Shown here piece by piece: positions 35,398 to 43,547 of a stretch of DNA of 62,664 bases. This stretch comes from CALMFQ01 sp964495595. GTDB lineage: Bacteria; Pseudomonadota; Gammaproteobacteria; Burkholderiales; SCOH01. Both the position numbers and the translations under genes were made by a program. The notes beneath the pieces are model-generated. The model worked only from the letters and a program-made list of their open reading frames with translations, made no database searches and was not told where the DNA came from. How positions within the stretch are numbered: position 1 is the first letter of the stretch; the number at the start of each line of letters is the position of its first letter. The DNA is taken from assembly GCA_964495595.1 (NCBI GenBank), contig CAZBWH010000003.1, forward strand, positions 1 to 62,664. The letters run 5' to 3'.

Positions 35398-36291
35398 ATG
35401 ACGGACAACGAAAAAACAGCAGATCCGGAGCTGGAAAAAGAACAAAAAGAGATCAGGCAACGACTGGTTCGCCGTATTGCCGTAGCTATCGGACTGATCG
35501 GGGTAGCGGCAATCAGCCTGCCATTGCTGGATAAGATCAGGCCGGAATCTCGCCGCATCACCCCACCACCGGCAACCGACGCCCAGACAACACGCCTGAT
35601 CGGCACCACTGACAAGCCCGCCCAGCCAGCCCCCCCAGCCCTCGACACCACAGAGACAGCATCAGCCGCCCCCCAACAAAAGCCGGCGGAGCCCGTTACG
35701 ACTACAGAAGATAATGCCGCGGACCAAGCCCCTGCCCCCCCCGAGAATCCACCCTCTACAGGTAACGAATCACAACCCGGGCAGCCAATATCTGACAGCA
35801 GCCCAAAGACAAACGGCATTCGCAAGCAAGCCGCGCCAATAAGCGCAGCCCCGCCTTCAGAACAACCCGTCCCGGCCAGCAAACCTCAACCCATTACCAC
35901 CCAGCCACTTGCCACGAAACGGCCGGAGGCACCCCGTATCGAACACCCCAAGCCCACGGCGCCGACCAACCCCATAGAACCGATAGCCCCCCCCCCTGCC
36001 AGCGCGGCGCAAACACACACACCCTCACCGGCCGGCAGATCAGAACAACCCACTCCCCCTGTTGTTCAGCGCAACAAAACCATTACGGCACAGGGCTACA
36101 CCGTGCAACTGGGCGTTTTTGCCAACTACGCCAACGCCAAGGCACTGCAACAGAAGCTGGCAGCCAATGGCATTCCGGCACAACTGGAAACCAGGGTTCA
36201 ACTTGGCCCGTTCAGCAACAAACAAGAAGCTGACGATGCCTACCGGCGAATCAAGCAACTTGGGCTGCCCGCTGTTATTGTTGGTCAATAG
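35398..36291 (+). CDS. SPOR-domain protein (DedD/FtsN-like)
   Basis: 297 residues: a charged cytoplasmic start, one membrane helix at about 26-45, a long Pro/Ala/Thr-rich linker (about 50-220) and a C-terminal SPOR domain (GYTVQLGVFANYANAKALQ, then VQLGPFSNKQEA). SPOR domains bind denuded glycan at the division septum. No folC, accD or other usual dedD partner is nearby, so the exact name is open. The linker is coded through C-runs of 7, 8 and 10 bases, which could slip in replication. Confidence 0.85.
   Translation: MTDNEKTADPELEKEQKEIRQRLVRRIAVAIGLIGVAAISLPLLDKIRPESRRITPPPATDAQTTRLIGTTDKPAQPAPPALDTTETASAAPQQKPAEPVTTTEDNAADQAPAPPENPPSTGNESQPGQPISDSSPKTNGIRKQAAPISAAPPSEQPVPASKPQPITTQPLATKRPEAPRIEHPKPTAPTNPIEPIAPPPASAAQTHTPSPAGRSEQPTPPVVQRNKTITAQGYTVQLGVFANYANAKALQQKLAANGIPAQLETRVQLGPFSNKQEADDAYRRIKQLGLPAVIVGQ
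35630..35996 (+). repeat. Three poly-C tracts inside the SPOR gene
   Basis: C7 at 35630-35636, C8 at 35735-35742 and C10 at 35987-35996, all encoding prolines in the linker. A change of one base in any would shift the frame before the SPOR domain. Confidence 0.8.
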
Positions 36292-36342
36292 CCGAGCCGA
36301 TGACGGCACAAAAAGCTGAGAATCCAATCAGCAATACGTAGC

Positions 36343-36390
36343 GGCCCAACAAAAAAACCCGATCAAACGATCGGGTTTTTTTGTTGGGCC
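36343..36390. terminator. Bidirectional terminator between the SPOR gene and rpsT
   Basis: Two perfect 22-bp arms (36343-36364 and 36369-36390) flank AAAC. The core CCCGATC/GATCGGG carries seven A on one side and seven T on the other, so each strand has a GC stem followed by a T-run. It serves both convergent genes. Confidence 0.95.
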
Positions 36391-36404
36391 GGGAAGATGC
36401 CGGA

Positions 36405-36668
36405 TCAGGCCATGGCCTTGATCGCTGCCGACAAACGGCTCTTGTGGCGAGCGGCCTTGTTCTTGTGAAAGATTTCCTTGTCCGCGATACGATCAATAAT
36501 GCTCACCGACTGCTGAAACACAGTCTGGGCAGCAGTTTTGTCGCCAGCCTCAATAGCTTTCAGAACCTTCTTGATTGCGGTACGGAATGCAGAACGCTGC
36601 GCAGCATTGCGCGCACGTGCGCGATCCGCCTGGCGTGCACGCTTTCTTGCTTGTGCGCTGTTTGCCAT
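36405..36668 (-). CDS. rpsT: 30S ribosomal protein S20
   Basis: 87-residue basic protein of the small subunit, starting MANSAQARKRARQ, as the family does, and ending in LSAAIKAMA. AGGAG lies 9 nt upstream of the ATG. It has its own promoter and terminator and is divergent from murJ, a common arrangement. Confidence 0.97.
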   Translation of the reverse strand: MANSAQARKRARQADRARARNAAQRSAFRTAIKKVLKAIEAGDKTAAQTVFQQSVSIIDRIADKEIFHKNKAARHKSRLSAAIKAMA

Positions 36669-36710
36669 ATCACTCGACTCCTAAAATGTGGCGTATTCGA
36701 AAAACGGCAG

Positions 36711-36739
36711 ATCATACGGTGTATCGCCAAACATTGCAA
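36711..36739 (-). promoter_or_regulatory. Sigma-70 promoter of rpsT
   Basis: On the minus strand TTGCAA (36739-36734) and TATGAT (36716-36711) are 17 bp apart, giving a leader of about 35 nt before the rpsT ATG. Confidence 0.7.
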
Positions 36740-36792
36740 GAACGCTTATCATCGTCGCCCTCATCCGTCCCGTCGAATTTCGAATCAAGCAC

Positions 36793-38328
36793 ATGAACCT
36801 ACTCAAGGTGCTGGCAACAGTCAGCAGCATGACTCTCGTCTCCCGCATTCTCGGCTTCGCCCGTGACGCAATCATTGCGCGCGTTTTCGGCGCTGGAGTC
36901 GCAACTGACGCATTTTTTACCGCATTCAAACTGCCAAACCTGTTACGCAGGATCTTTGCCGAAGGCGCATTCTCGCAAGCATTCGTACCCATTCTCGCCG
37001 AATACAAAACCCGCGAGGGCCACGACCAGACGCGCGCACTGCTCGCCAATGTCGCCGGATTGCTATCGCTGTCACTCCTCGCGGTTACGATTATCGGCAT
37101 CCTGGCTGCGCCGTGGATCATTTATGCAACGGCACCCGGCTTTGCCAGCGTTCCGGAAAAATTTGACCTGACGGTACAGTTGTTGCGCATCACCTTTCCT
37201 TACATCCTGTTTATCTCGCTGGCATCGCTGGCCGGGTCGGTGCTGAACACCTATCAACGGTTTTCCATTCCAGCATTCACCCCCACCCTGCTGAACCTGT
37301 CATTCATTGGTTGCTCGCTGCTTCTTGCGCCGCACTTTTCCCCGCCCGTGCTCGTGCTGGCCTGGGCGGTTTTCGTCGGAGGCATATTGCAACTGGCCTT
37401 TCAGCTCCCGTCGCTCGTTCGGATCGGCATGCTGCCCAGACCTCGCTTCAACTGGAAAGACAGCGGCGTCCGACGTATTCTCGGCCGAATGGGGCCAGCA
37501 ATATTCGGCGTATCCGTCGGACAAATCAGCCTGGTCATCAACACCATTTTTGCGTCATTTCTGGTCAGTGGCAGCGTTTCCTGGATGTACTACGCAGACC
37601 GCCTGATGGAATTCCCGACCGGCGTCTTGGGCGTCGCCCTTGGCACCATTCTGCTGCCCAGCCTATCGAAACACTACAGCACACAGTCGACCGAGGCCTA
37701 TTCGCGCCTGCTGGACTGGGGCCTGCGCCTATCCCTCCTGCTGTCACTGCCGGCAGCCGCTGCATTGGCAGTTCTATCCGAGCCACTCATTGCCACCCTG
37801 TTCCAGTACGGCAAGTTCAGCACCAATGACCTTGAGATGACGCAGCAAGCGCTCATCGCCTACAGTATCGGGCTGATCGGATTGATACAAGTCAAGATTC
37901 TGGCCCCTGGATTCTATGCCAGGCAGAACGTCAAAACACCGGTCAAGATCGCCATCCTGTCATTGGCCGTCACTCAGGGAATGAATCTGCTGTTTGTATG
38001 GCACCTACAGCACGCAGGACTTGCACTGGCCATCGGCCTTGGATCGTGCATTAATGCCGGGCTACTGTACAACGCGCTCCGGCGCGATGGCATCTACTCT
38101 CCACTCCCCGGCTGGAAGGCATTCTTGCTCAAGATCACCGGAGCAGCCGTGTTCATGTGCCTGGTGCTCTGGCTGACAGCCGGGCAGATGGGAAGCTGGC
38201 AATCAGGAACCATGCCGTTACGGCTGGCGCGGCTTTCGCTGGTTGTAACCGCTGGCGCAGGCAGCTATTTCCTGCTTTTGGGCCTGATGGGACTGCGACC
38301 CCGCCAGTTCATGCGGCGCGAGCCATGA
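36793..38328 (+). CDS. murJ: Lipid II flippase MurJ
   Basis: Inner-membrane flippase moving lipid II for peptidoglycan. 511 residues with about 14 helices. The ATG at 36793 gives MNLLKVLATVSSMTLVSRIL, followed by RDAIIARVFGAG and AFFTAFKLPNLLRRIFAEGA, which are strongly family-specific. A longer frame from 36688 reads through the promoter region and is not credible. Divergent from rpsT. Confidence 0.95.
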   Translation: MNLLKVLATVSSMTLVSRILGFARDAIIARVFGAGVATDAFFTAFKLPNLLRRIFAEGAFSQAFVPILAEYKTREGHDQTRALLANVAGLLSLSLLAVTIIGILAAPWIIYATAPGFASVPEKFDLTVQLLRITFPYILFISLASLAGSVLNTYQRFSIPAFTPTLLNLSFIGCSLLLAPHFSPPVLVLAWAVFVGGILQLAFQLPSLVRIGMLPRPRFNWKDSGVRRILGRMGPAIFGVSVGQISLVINTIFASFLVSGSVSWMYYADRLMEFPTGVLGVALGTILLPSLSKHYSTQSTEAYSRLLDWGLRLSLLLSLPAAAALAVLSEPLIATLFQYGKFSTNDLEMTQQALIAYSIGLIGLIQVKILAPGFYARQNVKTPVKIAILSLAVTQGMNLLFVWHLQHAGLALAIGLGSCINAGLLYNALRRDGIYSPLPGWKAFLLKITGAAVFMCLVLWLTAGQMGSWQSGTMPLRLARLSLVVTAGAGSYFLLLGLMGLRPRQFMRREP

Positions 38329-38351
38329 ACCGATCCTGGGGCCGTGGGCAA

Positions 38352-39101
38352 TCACTGTTGCCCGTTGACAAAGAGCCGTCTTAGCGCGGGCAGATCCAGT
38401 AGTTCGATCTGGCGATTATTGACGAGGATCAGGCCATCATCCTGAAAGCGAGAAAACAGTCTGCTGACCGTTTCCAGCTTTAACCCCAGAAAACTGCCGA
38501 TTTCTTCCCGGGTCATCCGCAGATTGAACTGCCGGGGTGAATACCCTCGACATTGAAACCGCTGCGACAGGTTGAGCAGGAAAGCAGCAAGCCTTTCTTC
38601 AGCCTTCATGTTTCCCAGCAACAACATAACACCATGATCGCGCACGATCTCGCGGCTCATCAGCTTGTAGAAATGCCGCTGCAAAGCTGGAATCTGCTGC
38701 GACAGCGACTCCAGCCGAGAAAAAGGCAACTCGCACACTTCGCCATCTTCGAGAGCGATAGCCGAACAGGTATACCGCTCCGTACTGATGGCATCCATAC
38801 CGATCATCTCGCCGGACATATAAAACCCGGTAACCTGCTCCCGGCCATCCTCCGAAACAACGCTGGATTTAAAGCAACCCGCCTTGACGATATACAGAGC
38901 CCCGAATGCCGCGCCGGCACGGTAGAGAAACTGCCCTTTCCTGATCGACTGCCCTCGCTGGATCAAGCGCTCAACCGCAGCCAGCTCGGTTGGGCTCAAC
39001 CCCAAGGGAAGGCACAGCTCACGCAGGCCGCACCCGGAACAGGCGACCTTGAGTTGGTGAGCAGACACACCCTGGAGTGCGGCGGTGGCTGGAGGAGGCA
39101 T
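38352..39101 (-). CDS. fnr: FNR-type oxygen-sensing transcription factor
   Basis: 249 residues from the ATG at 39101 (GGAG 5 nt upstream; a TTG at 39134 is also in frame). Cluster ligands C21, C24, C30 and C112 match the four cysteines of E. coli FNR. A cyclic-nucleotide-like domain is followed by the DNA-binding helix EEIGSFLGLKLETVSRLFSR. It should bind a [4Fe-4S] cluster and activate genes when oxygen falls. The divergent hemN gene shares a 123-bp gap containing a perfect FNR box, so autoregulation is possible. Confidence 0.95.
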   Translation of the reverse strand: MPPPATAALQGVSAHQLKVACSGCGLRELCLPLGLSPTELAAVERLIQRGQSIRKGQFLYRAGAAFGALYIVKAGCFKSSVVSEDGREQVTGFYMSGEMIGMDAISTERYTCSAIALEDGEVCELPFSRLESLSQQIPALQRHFYKLMSREIVRDHGVMLLLGNMKAEERLAAFLLNLSQRFQCRGYSPRQFNLRMTREEIGSFLGLKLETVSRLFSRFQDDGLILVNNRQIELLDLPALRRLFVNGQQ

Positions 39102-39148
39102 GCGAGCTCCGGGTTTTCCCTGAAAAGGGCTCAACTATGGCATTGTTT

Positions 39149-39162
39149 TTGATTCATATCAA
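39149..39162. promoter_or_regulatory. FNR box in the fnr-hemN gap
   Basis: TTGATTCATATCAA matches the consensus TTGAT-N4-ATCAA at every defined position. Its centre (39155.5) lies 41.5 bp before the transcription start predicted from the hemN -10 element, the classical activating spacing. Confidence 0.9.
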
Positions 39163-39181
39163 ACCGGCCGACACAGGCAGC

Positions 39182-39190
39182 TGGCATAGT
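39182..39190 (+). promoter_or_regulatory. Extended -10 element of hemN
   Basis: TGGCATAGT: a TGn extension and CATAGT at 39185-39190. No -35 hexamer is needed at a class II FNR promoter. Predicted start is near 39197, 28 bp before the hemN ATG. Confidence 0.65.
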
Positions 39191-39224
39191 GGGATCGCTT
39201 AATTTCTGCACGCTGGTCAACGCC

Positions 39225-40646
39225 ATGCCTCATACCGACCTCACCCCTATCCCGGGCGATGATTTCTCCTCGATTGAAGTTGATCTCGAACTGATCCGGA
39301 GACTGGATAAAAACGGCCCAAGATACACGTCTTATCCCACTGCGGATCGTTTTGTCGAAACATTTGCCGCTGACAGCTATCAGCACTGGCTGCAAAAGCG
39401 AAATATTGGCGGCATTAATCGCCCATTGTCCCTGTATTTTCATCTGCCATTCTGTAATACGATTTGTTATTACTGCGCTTGCAACAAAATCATCACTAAA
39501 GATCGCGGCCGCTCCGGCAAGTATGTCAAATATCTGATCCGCGAGATGGACCTACAAACCAGTTATCTGGACGGTGACCGGCGCGTAGCCCAGTTGCACT
39601 GGGGAGGCGGGACGCCTACATTTTTGGCCGACGACCAAATGGCCGAATTGATGCAGGCCACTCGTGAACGATTCGACTTGATTGATGACGGAGAGTATTC
39701 AATCGAAATCGATCCGCGAAAAGTCAGCGAAGACACTGTCTCACTGCTCGGCCAGCTAGGTTTCAATCGGATGAGCCTGGGGGTTCAGGACTTTGACCCG
39801 CAGGTTCAGCAGGCCGTCAACCGTGTTCAAAGTGAGGAAGAAACGCTGGCGGTCATGCGCGCAGCACGTCTTCACGGCTTTAAGTCGATTAGTGTCGATC
39901 TCATCTACGGCTTGCCACGCCAGACCATCAGCAGTTTCAATGGCACTCTGGATCGCGTGATTGCGGCCAATCCGGATCGGCTATCGATTTACAACTACGC
40001 CCATCTACCCGCCTTGTTCAAGCCCCAGCGACGCATCAATGAGGCTGATTTGCCTGATGCTCAGACACGGCTGGACATCATGAAGCTGGCGATCAAACGC
40101 CTGACCGAAGCGGGCTATCTTTATATCGGCATGGATCATTTCGCAAAACCGGATGATGAACTGGCCATCGCCCAGCGACAGGGACGACTGCATCGCAATT
40201 TCCAAGGCTATTCCACACACGCGGATTGCGACCTGATGGCGCTGGGCATTTCAGCGATCGGCAAGATCGGCCCGACATACAGCCAGAATGTCAAAACCTT
40301 GGACGATTACTACGATCGCCTGGACAGACAGTCTCTGCCCATCATGCGCGGACTCGAACTGACGGCCGACGATCTGTTGCGCCGGGCAATCATTCAGTCC
40401 TTAATGTGCCAGTTCGAAATTGCGTTCGAACCGGTTGAAATTTCTTATCTCATTGATTTCCAAACTTACTTTCAGGAAGAAATTCGATTACTGCGAGAGT
40501 ACGAACGAGAAGGAATGTTACTTATCGGGGATGGCTGGATCACCGTCACGCCCAAAGGCCGGCTACTGATCCGTACCATCAGCATGGTGTTTGACAAATA
40601 CCTTCGCACCGAACGGGAACGACAACGATACTCAAAAGTGATCTGA
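39225..40646 (+). CDS. hemN: Oxygen-independent coproporphyrinogen III oxidase
   Basis: Radical-SAM enzyme making protoporphyrinogen IX without oxygen. 473 residues from the ATG at 39225; a GTG at 39189 is in frame but lies at the -10 element. The cluster motif CNTICYYCACNK includes CxxxCxxC, with WGGGTPTFL and the HemN-specific RTSYP-like segment (PRYTSYPTADRF). Control by the FNR box fits its anaerobic role. Confidence 0.96.
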   Translation: MPHTDLTPIPGDDFSSIEVDLELIRRLDKNGPRYTSYPTADRFVETFAADSYQHWLQKRNIGGINRPLSLYFHLPFCNTICYYCACNKIITKDRGRSGKYVKYLIREMDLQTSYLDGDRRVAQLHWGGGTPTFLADDQMAELMQATRERFDLIDDGEYSIEIDPRKVSEDTVSLLGQLGFNRMSLGVQDFDPQVQQAVNRVQSEEETLAVMRAARLHGFKSISVDLIYGLPRQTISSFNGTLDRVIAANPDRLSIYNYAHLPALFKPQRRINEADLPDAQTRLDIMKLAIKRLTEAGYLYIGMDHFAKPDDELAIAQRQGRLHRNFQGYSTHADCDLMALGISAIGKIGPTYSQNVKTLDDYYDRLDRQSLPIMRGLELTADDLLRRAIIQSLMCQFEIAFEPVEISYLIDFQTYFQEEIRLLREYEREGMLLIGDGWITVTPKGRLLIRTISMVFDKYLRTERERQRYSKVI

Positions 40647-40659
40647 TTGTTCCGGGGGT

Positions 40660-41394
40660 GTGATATCGTCCCGACCCTGCTCCCGGCCAGCGATCAATCG
40701 GATAGCGCCACCCTTGCTCGACTACAGTCTTGCCTCCCTGTTCATCGCCGGACTGCTTGGCGGTGGCCACTGCATGGCCATGTGCGGCGGCATCGTTAGC
40801 GCCCTGTCTCTTCCGAGTGATCCACAGCAGCCCTTGTGGCTCAACCGAATTCTTTACAATGTCGGCCGGATCGGCAGCTACGCAACCGTTGGCGCGCTCG
40901 CCGGCATGCTGGGAAGTGCCTCGGGACTCTTGGGCCAACTACCCCTGGTTCAGGGGATATTGCATATCGTCGCCAACCTCATCCTGATTGGCTTGGGGCT
41001 GTATGTGGCGGGAATATCGCCCCTGATCATCCACCTCGAGCGGCTGGGCTCCCCGGTCTGGCGATATCTGCAGCCGCTGGTACGCCAACTGCTGCCGATT
41101 CGTCAGCCGTGGCAGGCTATTGCGGTTGGCGCGGTGTGGGGGTGGCTTCCCTGCGGGCTGGTTTATACCGCGGCCATCAGCGCCCTGGCCACCGCGAGTG
41201 CCCAAGAGGGCGCATTGGTCATGCTCGCATTTGGCTTGGGGACATTACCGAACCTGTTGATCCTTTCGGTTGCTACCAGCAGAATACTGACAAAATTTCA
41301 GCAACGCAGATGGAAAACACTGGCCGGAGTGACTATTTTCTGTTTCGGTATATATGGCCTTTGGCAAGGAGCGGCCGCGCTGCTGGCCCGCTAA
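40660..41394 (+). CDS. TauE/SafE-UreH-like membrane protein with GHCMAMCGG motif
   Basis: About 244 residues with six or so membrane helices. The first helix carries GGGHCMAMCGG, and a later one VWGWLPCGLVYTA; this pattern is shared by the DsbD/UreH/TauE-like proteins often found near cbb3 oxidase and copper genes. The start is uncertain: GTG at 40660 or TTG at 40714, neither with a good ribosome site. It follows hemN by 13 bp, so it may be co-induced at low oxygen. A role in metal or thiol handling is inference. Confidence 0.75.
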   Translation: MISSRPCSRPAINRIAPPLLDYSLASLFIAGLLGGGHCMAMCGGIVSALSLPSDPQQPLWLNRILYNVGRIGSYATVGALAGMLGSASGLLGQLPLVQGILHIVANLILIGLGLYVAGISPLIIHLERLGSPVWRYLQPLVRQLLPIRQPWQAIAVGAVWGWLPCGLVYTAAISALATASAQEGALVMLAFGLGTLPNLLILSVATSRILTKFQQRRWKTLAGVTIFCFGIYGLWQGAAALLAR

Positions 41395-41395
41395 T

Positions 41396-41426
41396 TTGCT
41401 TTTCCCGGCCAAATTATTGCTATAGT
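41396..41426 (+). promoter_or_regulatory. Possible promoter of the CheY/CheC/GGDEF operon
   Basis: A good -10, TATAGT (41421-41426), with TTGCTT 19 bp upstream. The long spacer makes the -35 doubtful. Confidence 0.4.
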
Positions 41427-41512
41427 GAAGGAATGCAGGCCTGACCGCCTGCGTGAACTTCAAAGTGGACTCAGATATCACAAGACCTAGAAGTCTGGAA
41501 AACCAATTAGAG

Positions 41513-41881
41513 ATGCCAACACCTGTCCTCGTATGCGACGATTCCGCAATGGCGCGGAAGATGCTCATCAAGTCACTCCCACCAGAATGGGATATCGAAA
41601 TCACCCAGGCAGCCAACGGACTGGAAGCGCTGGAAGCCTATCGAGCAGGCAAGGCCGAGATCATGTTTCTTGATCTGACCATGCCCGAAATGGATGGTTA
41701 TGGCGTACTGGAACAGTTGCAGAAAGAAGGCTTGGATACATTTGTCGTCGTTGTCTCCGCTGATATCCAGCCCATCGCACAGGAACGGGTCAAAAAACTT
41801 GGTGCCGTAGCCTTTTGCAAGAAGCCAGTCAACCCGCAGGAGATACAGACCATCCTGAAACAATACGGAATCGTACTATGA
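41513..41881 (+). CDS. CheY-like single-domain response regulator
   Basis: 122 residues from the ATG at 41513; a GTG at 41453 adds 20 residues and is less likely. The acidic pair D9-D10, phosphoacceptor D54 (FLDLTMPEMDG), S82 and K104 are all present. No output domain, so it should act by protein contact. Its TGA overlaps the start of the CheC-like gene (ATGA), and a diguanylate cyclase follows. Confidence 0.88.
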   Translation: MPTPVLVCDDSAMARKMLIKSLPPEWDIEITQAANGLEALEAYRAGKAEIMFLDLTMPEMDGYGVLEQLQKEGLDTFVVVVSADIQPIAQERVKKLGAVAFCKKPVNPQEIQTILKQYGIVL

Positions 41882-42495
41882 GTGCACCAGCCCTGCTCAA
41901 TCAAGATCAGACCGATGCACTGCAGGAGGTCACTAACATCGCCATGGGCCAGGCGGGGTCATCTCTTGCCGGCATTCTGGGGGTATTCGTTAACCTATCC
42001 GTGCCACGCATCCGGGTGCTGGACGTACAAACCATTGGCCAGGCGATTACCGACATGGTTGGCCCGGAAAAGGAAATTACCGCTGCACGCCAGTCGTTTC
42101 ATGGCACGATGCGTGGCGAAGCGCTGGTCATTTACGATCAGGAAGGCTGCATGGATCTTGCCGACCTGATGGGGTATGAAGAACAACTGGAAGCCGGCAC
42201 TGAACGCGAACTGCTGCTGGACGTGAGCAATGTACTGGTGGGTGCCTGCCTGGGCGGCATTGCAGAACTACTCGGCGCATCCCTCACCTACTCTGCCCCG
42301 TCGATCATGGCTGAGCGCATTCCCGTTGCACGCCTGATCGACCCGAAAAAAATGACTTGGAACTATGCTCTTTTGGTAGAAATCAACTTCACACTTGAGG
42401 CACGGAACTTCACATCTCATCTGACATTCCTGATGCCTGAAGAGTCCATTCATTCGATGGGCGAAGCACTGGACAAATTCATGGAATCGTTCTGA
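41878..42495 (+). CDS. CheC-like phosphatase
   Basis: 205 residues. CheC/CheX/FliY proteins dephosphorylate CheY at D/S-x3-E-x2-N-x3-G motifs. Here D13-E17-N20-G24 fits exactly, and a second copy, E111-D115-N118-G122, fits with Asp for Glu. The preceding gene makes a CheY-like protein and overlaps by the ATGA bases, so it is the obvious substrate. The next gene begins 1 bp after the stop. Confidence 0.82.
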   Translation: MSAPALLNQDQTDALQEVTNIAMGQAGSSLAGILGVFVNLSVPRIRVLDVQTIGQAITDMVGPEKEITAARQSFHGTMRGEALVIYDQEGCMDLADLMGYEEQLEAGTERELLLDVSNVLVGACLGGIAELLGASLTYSAPSIMAERIPVARLIDPKKMTWNYALLVEINFTLEARNFTSHLTFLMPEESIHSMGEALDKFMESF

Positions 42496-42496
42496 G

Positions 42497-43468
42497 ATGA
42501 GCCAGGTTCCCGCGGAATTTGCCCCCTTCATCGTCGACCGGGTTGATATCGGGCTGTTCGTGCTGGATCGTGAGCATCGCGTTCTACTGTGGAACCAGTT
42601 CATGGAAAAGCACAGCGGCCAGAAAGCCGACACTGTGATAGGCAAGGTGCTGTACGACTGTTTTCCGGAGCTCCCTCGCAAGTGGCTGGAAAAAAAAATC
42701 AACAGCGTATTCGTGCTGCGCAACTTTGCGTTTACCTCTTGGGAACAACGCGCTTACCTATTCCAGTTTGCCCACAATCGGCCGATCACCGGCGGCATTG
42801 ATTTCATGCAACAAAGCTCGACCATCATGCCTGTGGTCAATCACGGGAACACGGTGGAGGCGGTCTGTATTTCGCTGTTCGATGTTACCGACACAGCGAT
42901 CTATCAACGCCAGCTCAACGAAGCACTGCAACGACTGGAAGAAAGCAATAATCGCGATGGGTTGACCGGCATTTTCAATCGGCGGTACCTTCAGGAGAGG
43001 CTGTCGGCAGAATTTGAACGCGCGCGCCGATATGATGAGCCCTTCGCCTTGATCATGTTCGACCTGGATCACTTCAAGAAAATCAACGATAATTTCGGCC
43101 ATCTTGGTGGCGATGCAGTGTTACGCACCGTCGGCAGCCGGATAACCGAGCTATTGCGCAAACCGGATATTTTTGGCCGTTACGGCGGCGAAGAGTTCAT
43201 GCTCATCTTGCCGAGCACCGATATCTCAGGTGCGCTGACATTGGCCGAGCGCATCCGTAGCGCTGCACAGGCATCGCCAGCCAATTGGGACGACACCCCG
43301 ATTCCTTTTACCATCAGCATGGGTATATCCATTTTCCAGCCGCATCATCAGAAACCGGAAGACTTGGTTCATGAAACGGATCTGGCGCTGTATTTTTCCA
43401 AGAAGAACGGCAGGAATCAGGCCACCCGCTTTGATCCTGCGGTTCACACCGAAATCGGACACCCCTGA
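42497..43468 (+). CDS. PAS-GGDEF diguanylate cyclase
   Basis: 323 residues: a PAS domain (about 12-130), a short helical linker and a GGDEF domain (about 150-315). The active site GGEEF is at 230-234, and RKPD at 221-224, five residues before it, is an I-site for c-di-GMP feedback inhibition. No membrane helix. Third gene of the CheY/CheC/GGDEF unit, so its activity may be set by that phospho-switch. Confidence 0.9.
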   Translation: MSQVPAEFAPFIVDRVDIGLFVLDREHRVLLWNQFMEKHSGQKADTVIGKVLYDCFPELPRKWLEKKINSVFVLRNFAFTSWEQRAYLFQFAHNRPITGGIDFMQQSSTIMPVVNHGNTVEAVCISLFDVTDTAIYQRQLNEALQRLEESNNRDGLTGIFNRRYLQERLSAEFERARRYDEPFALIMFDLDHFKKINDNFGHLGGDAVLRTVGSRITELLRKPDIFGRYGGEEFMLILPSTDISGALTLAERIRSAAQASPANWDDTPIPFTISMGISIFQPHHQKPEDLVHETDLALYFSKKNGRNQATRFDPAVHTEIGHP

Positions 43469-43469
43469 C

Positions 43470-43503
43470 AGCTTGTCGGCTTGAGGCCGATCTGCTACAC
43501 CCT
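43470..43503. repeat. Half copy of the 110-bp dispersed repeat
   Basis: Resembles the left half of the copy at 58306, including CGATCTGCTACACC against TGATCTGCTACGCC, and begins directly after a GGDEF gene stop. It also forms a small hairpin (GTCGGC/GCCGAT) that could end the transcript. Confidence 0.5.
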
Positions 43504-43547
43504 CACTTTTGCGAAGATTAATCAAACCTGATCAGCAGCCGATATCC

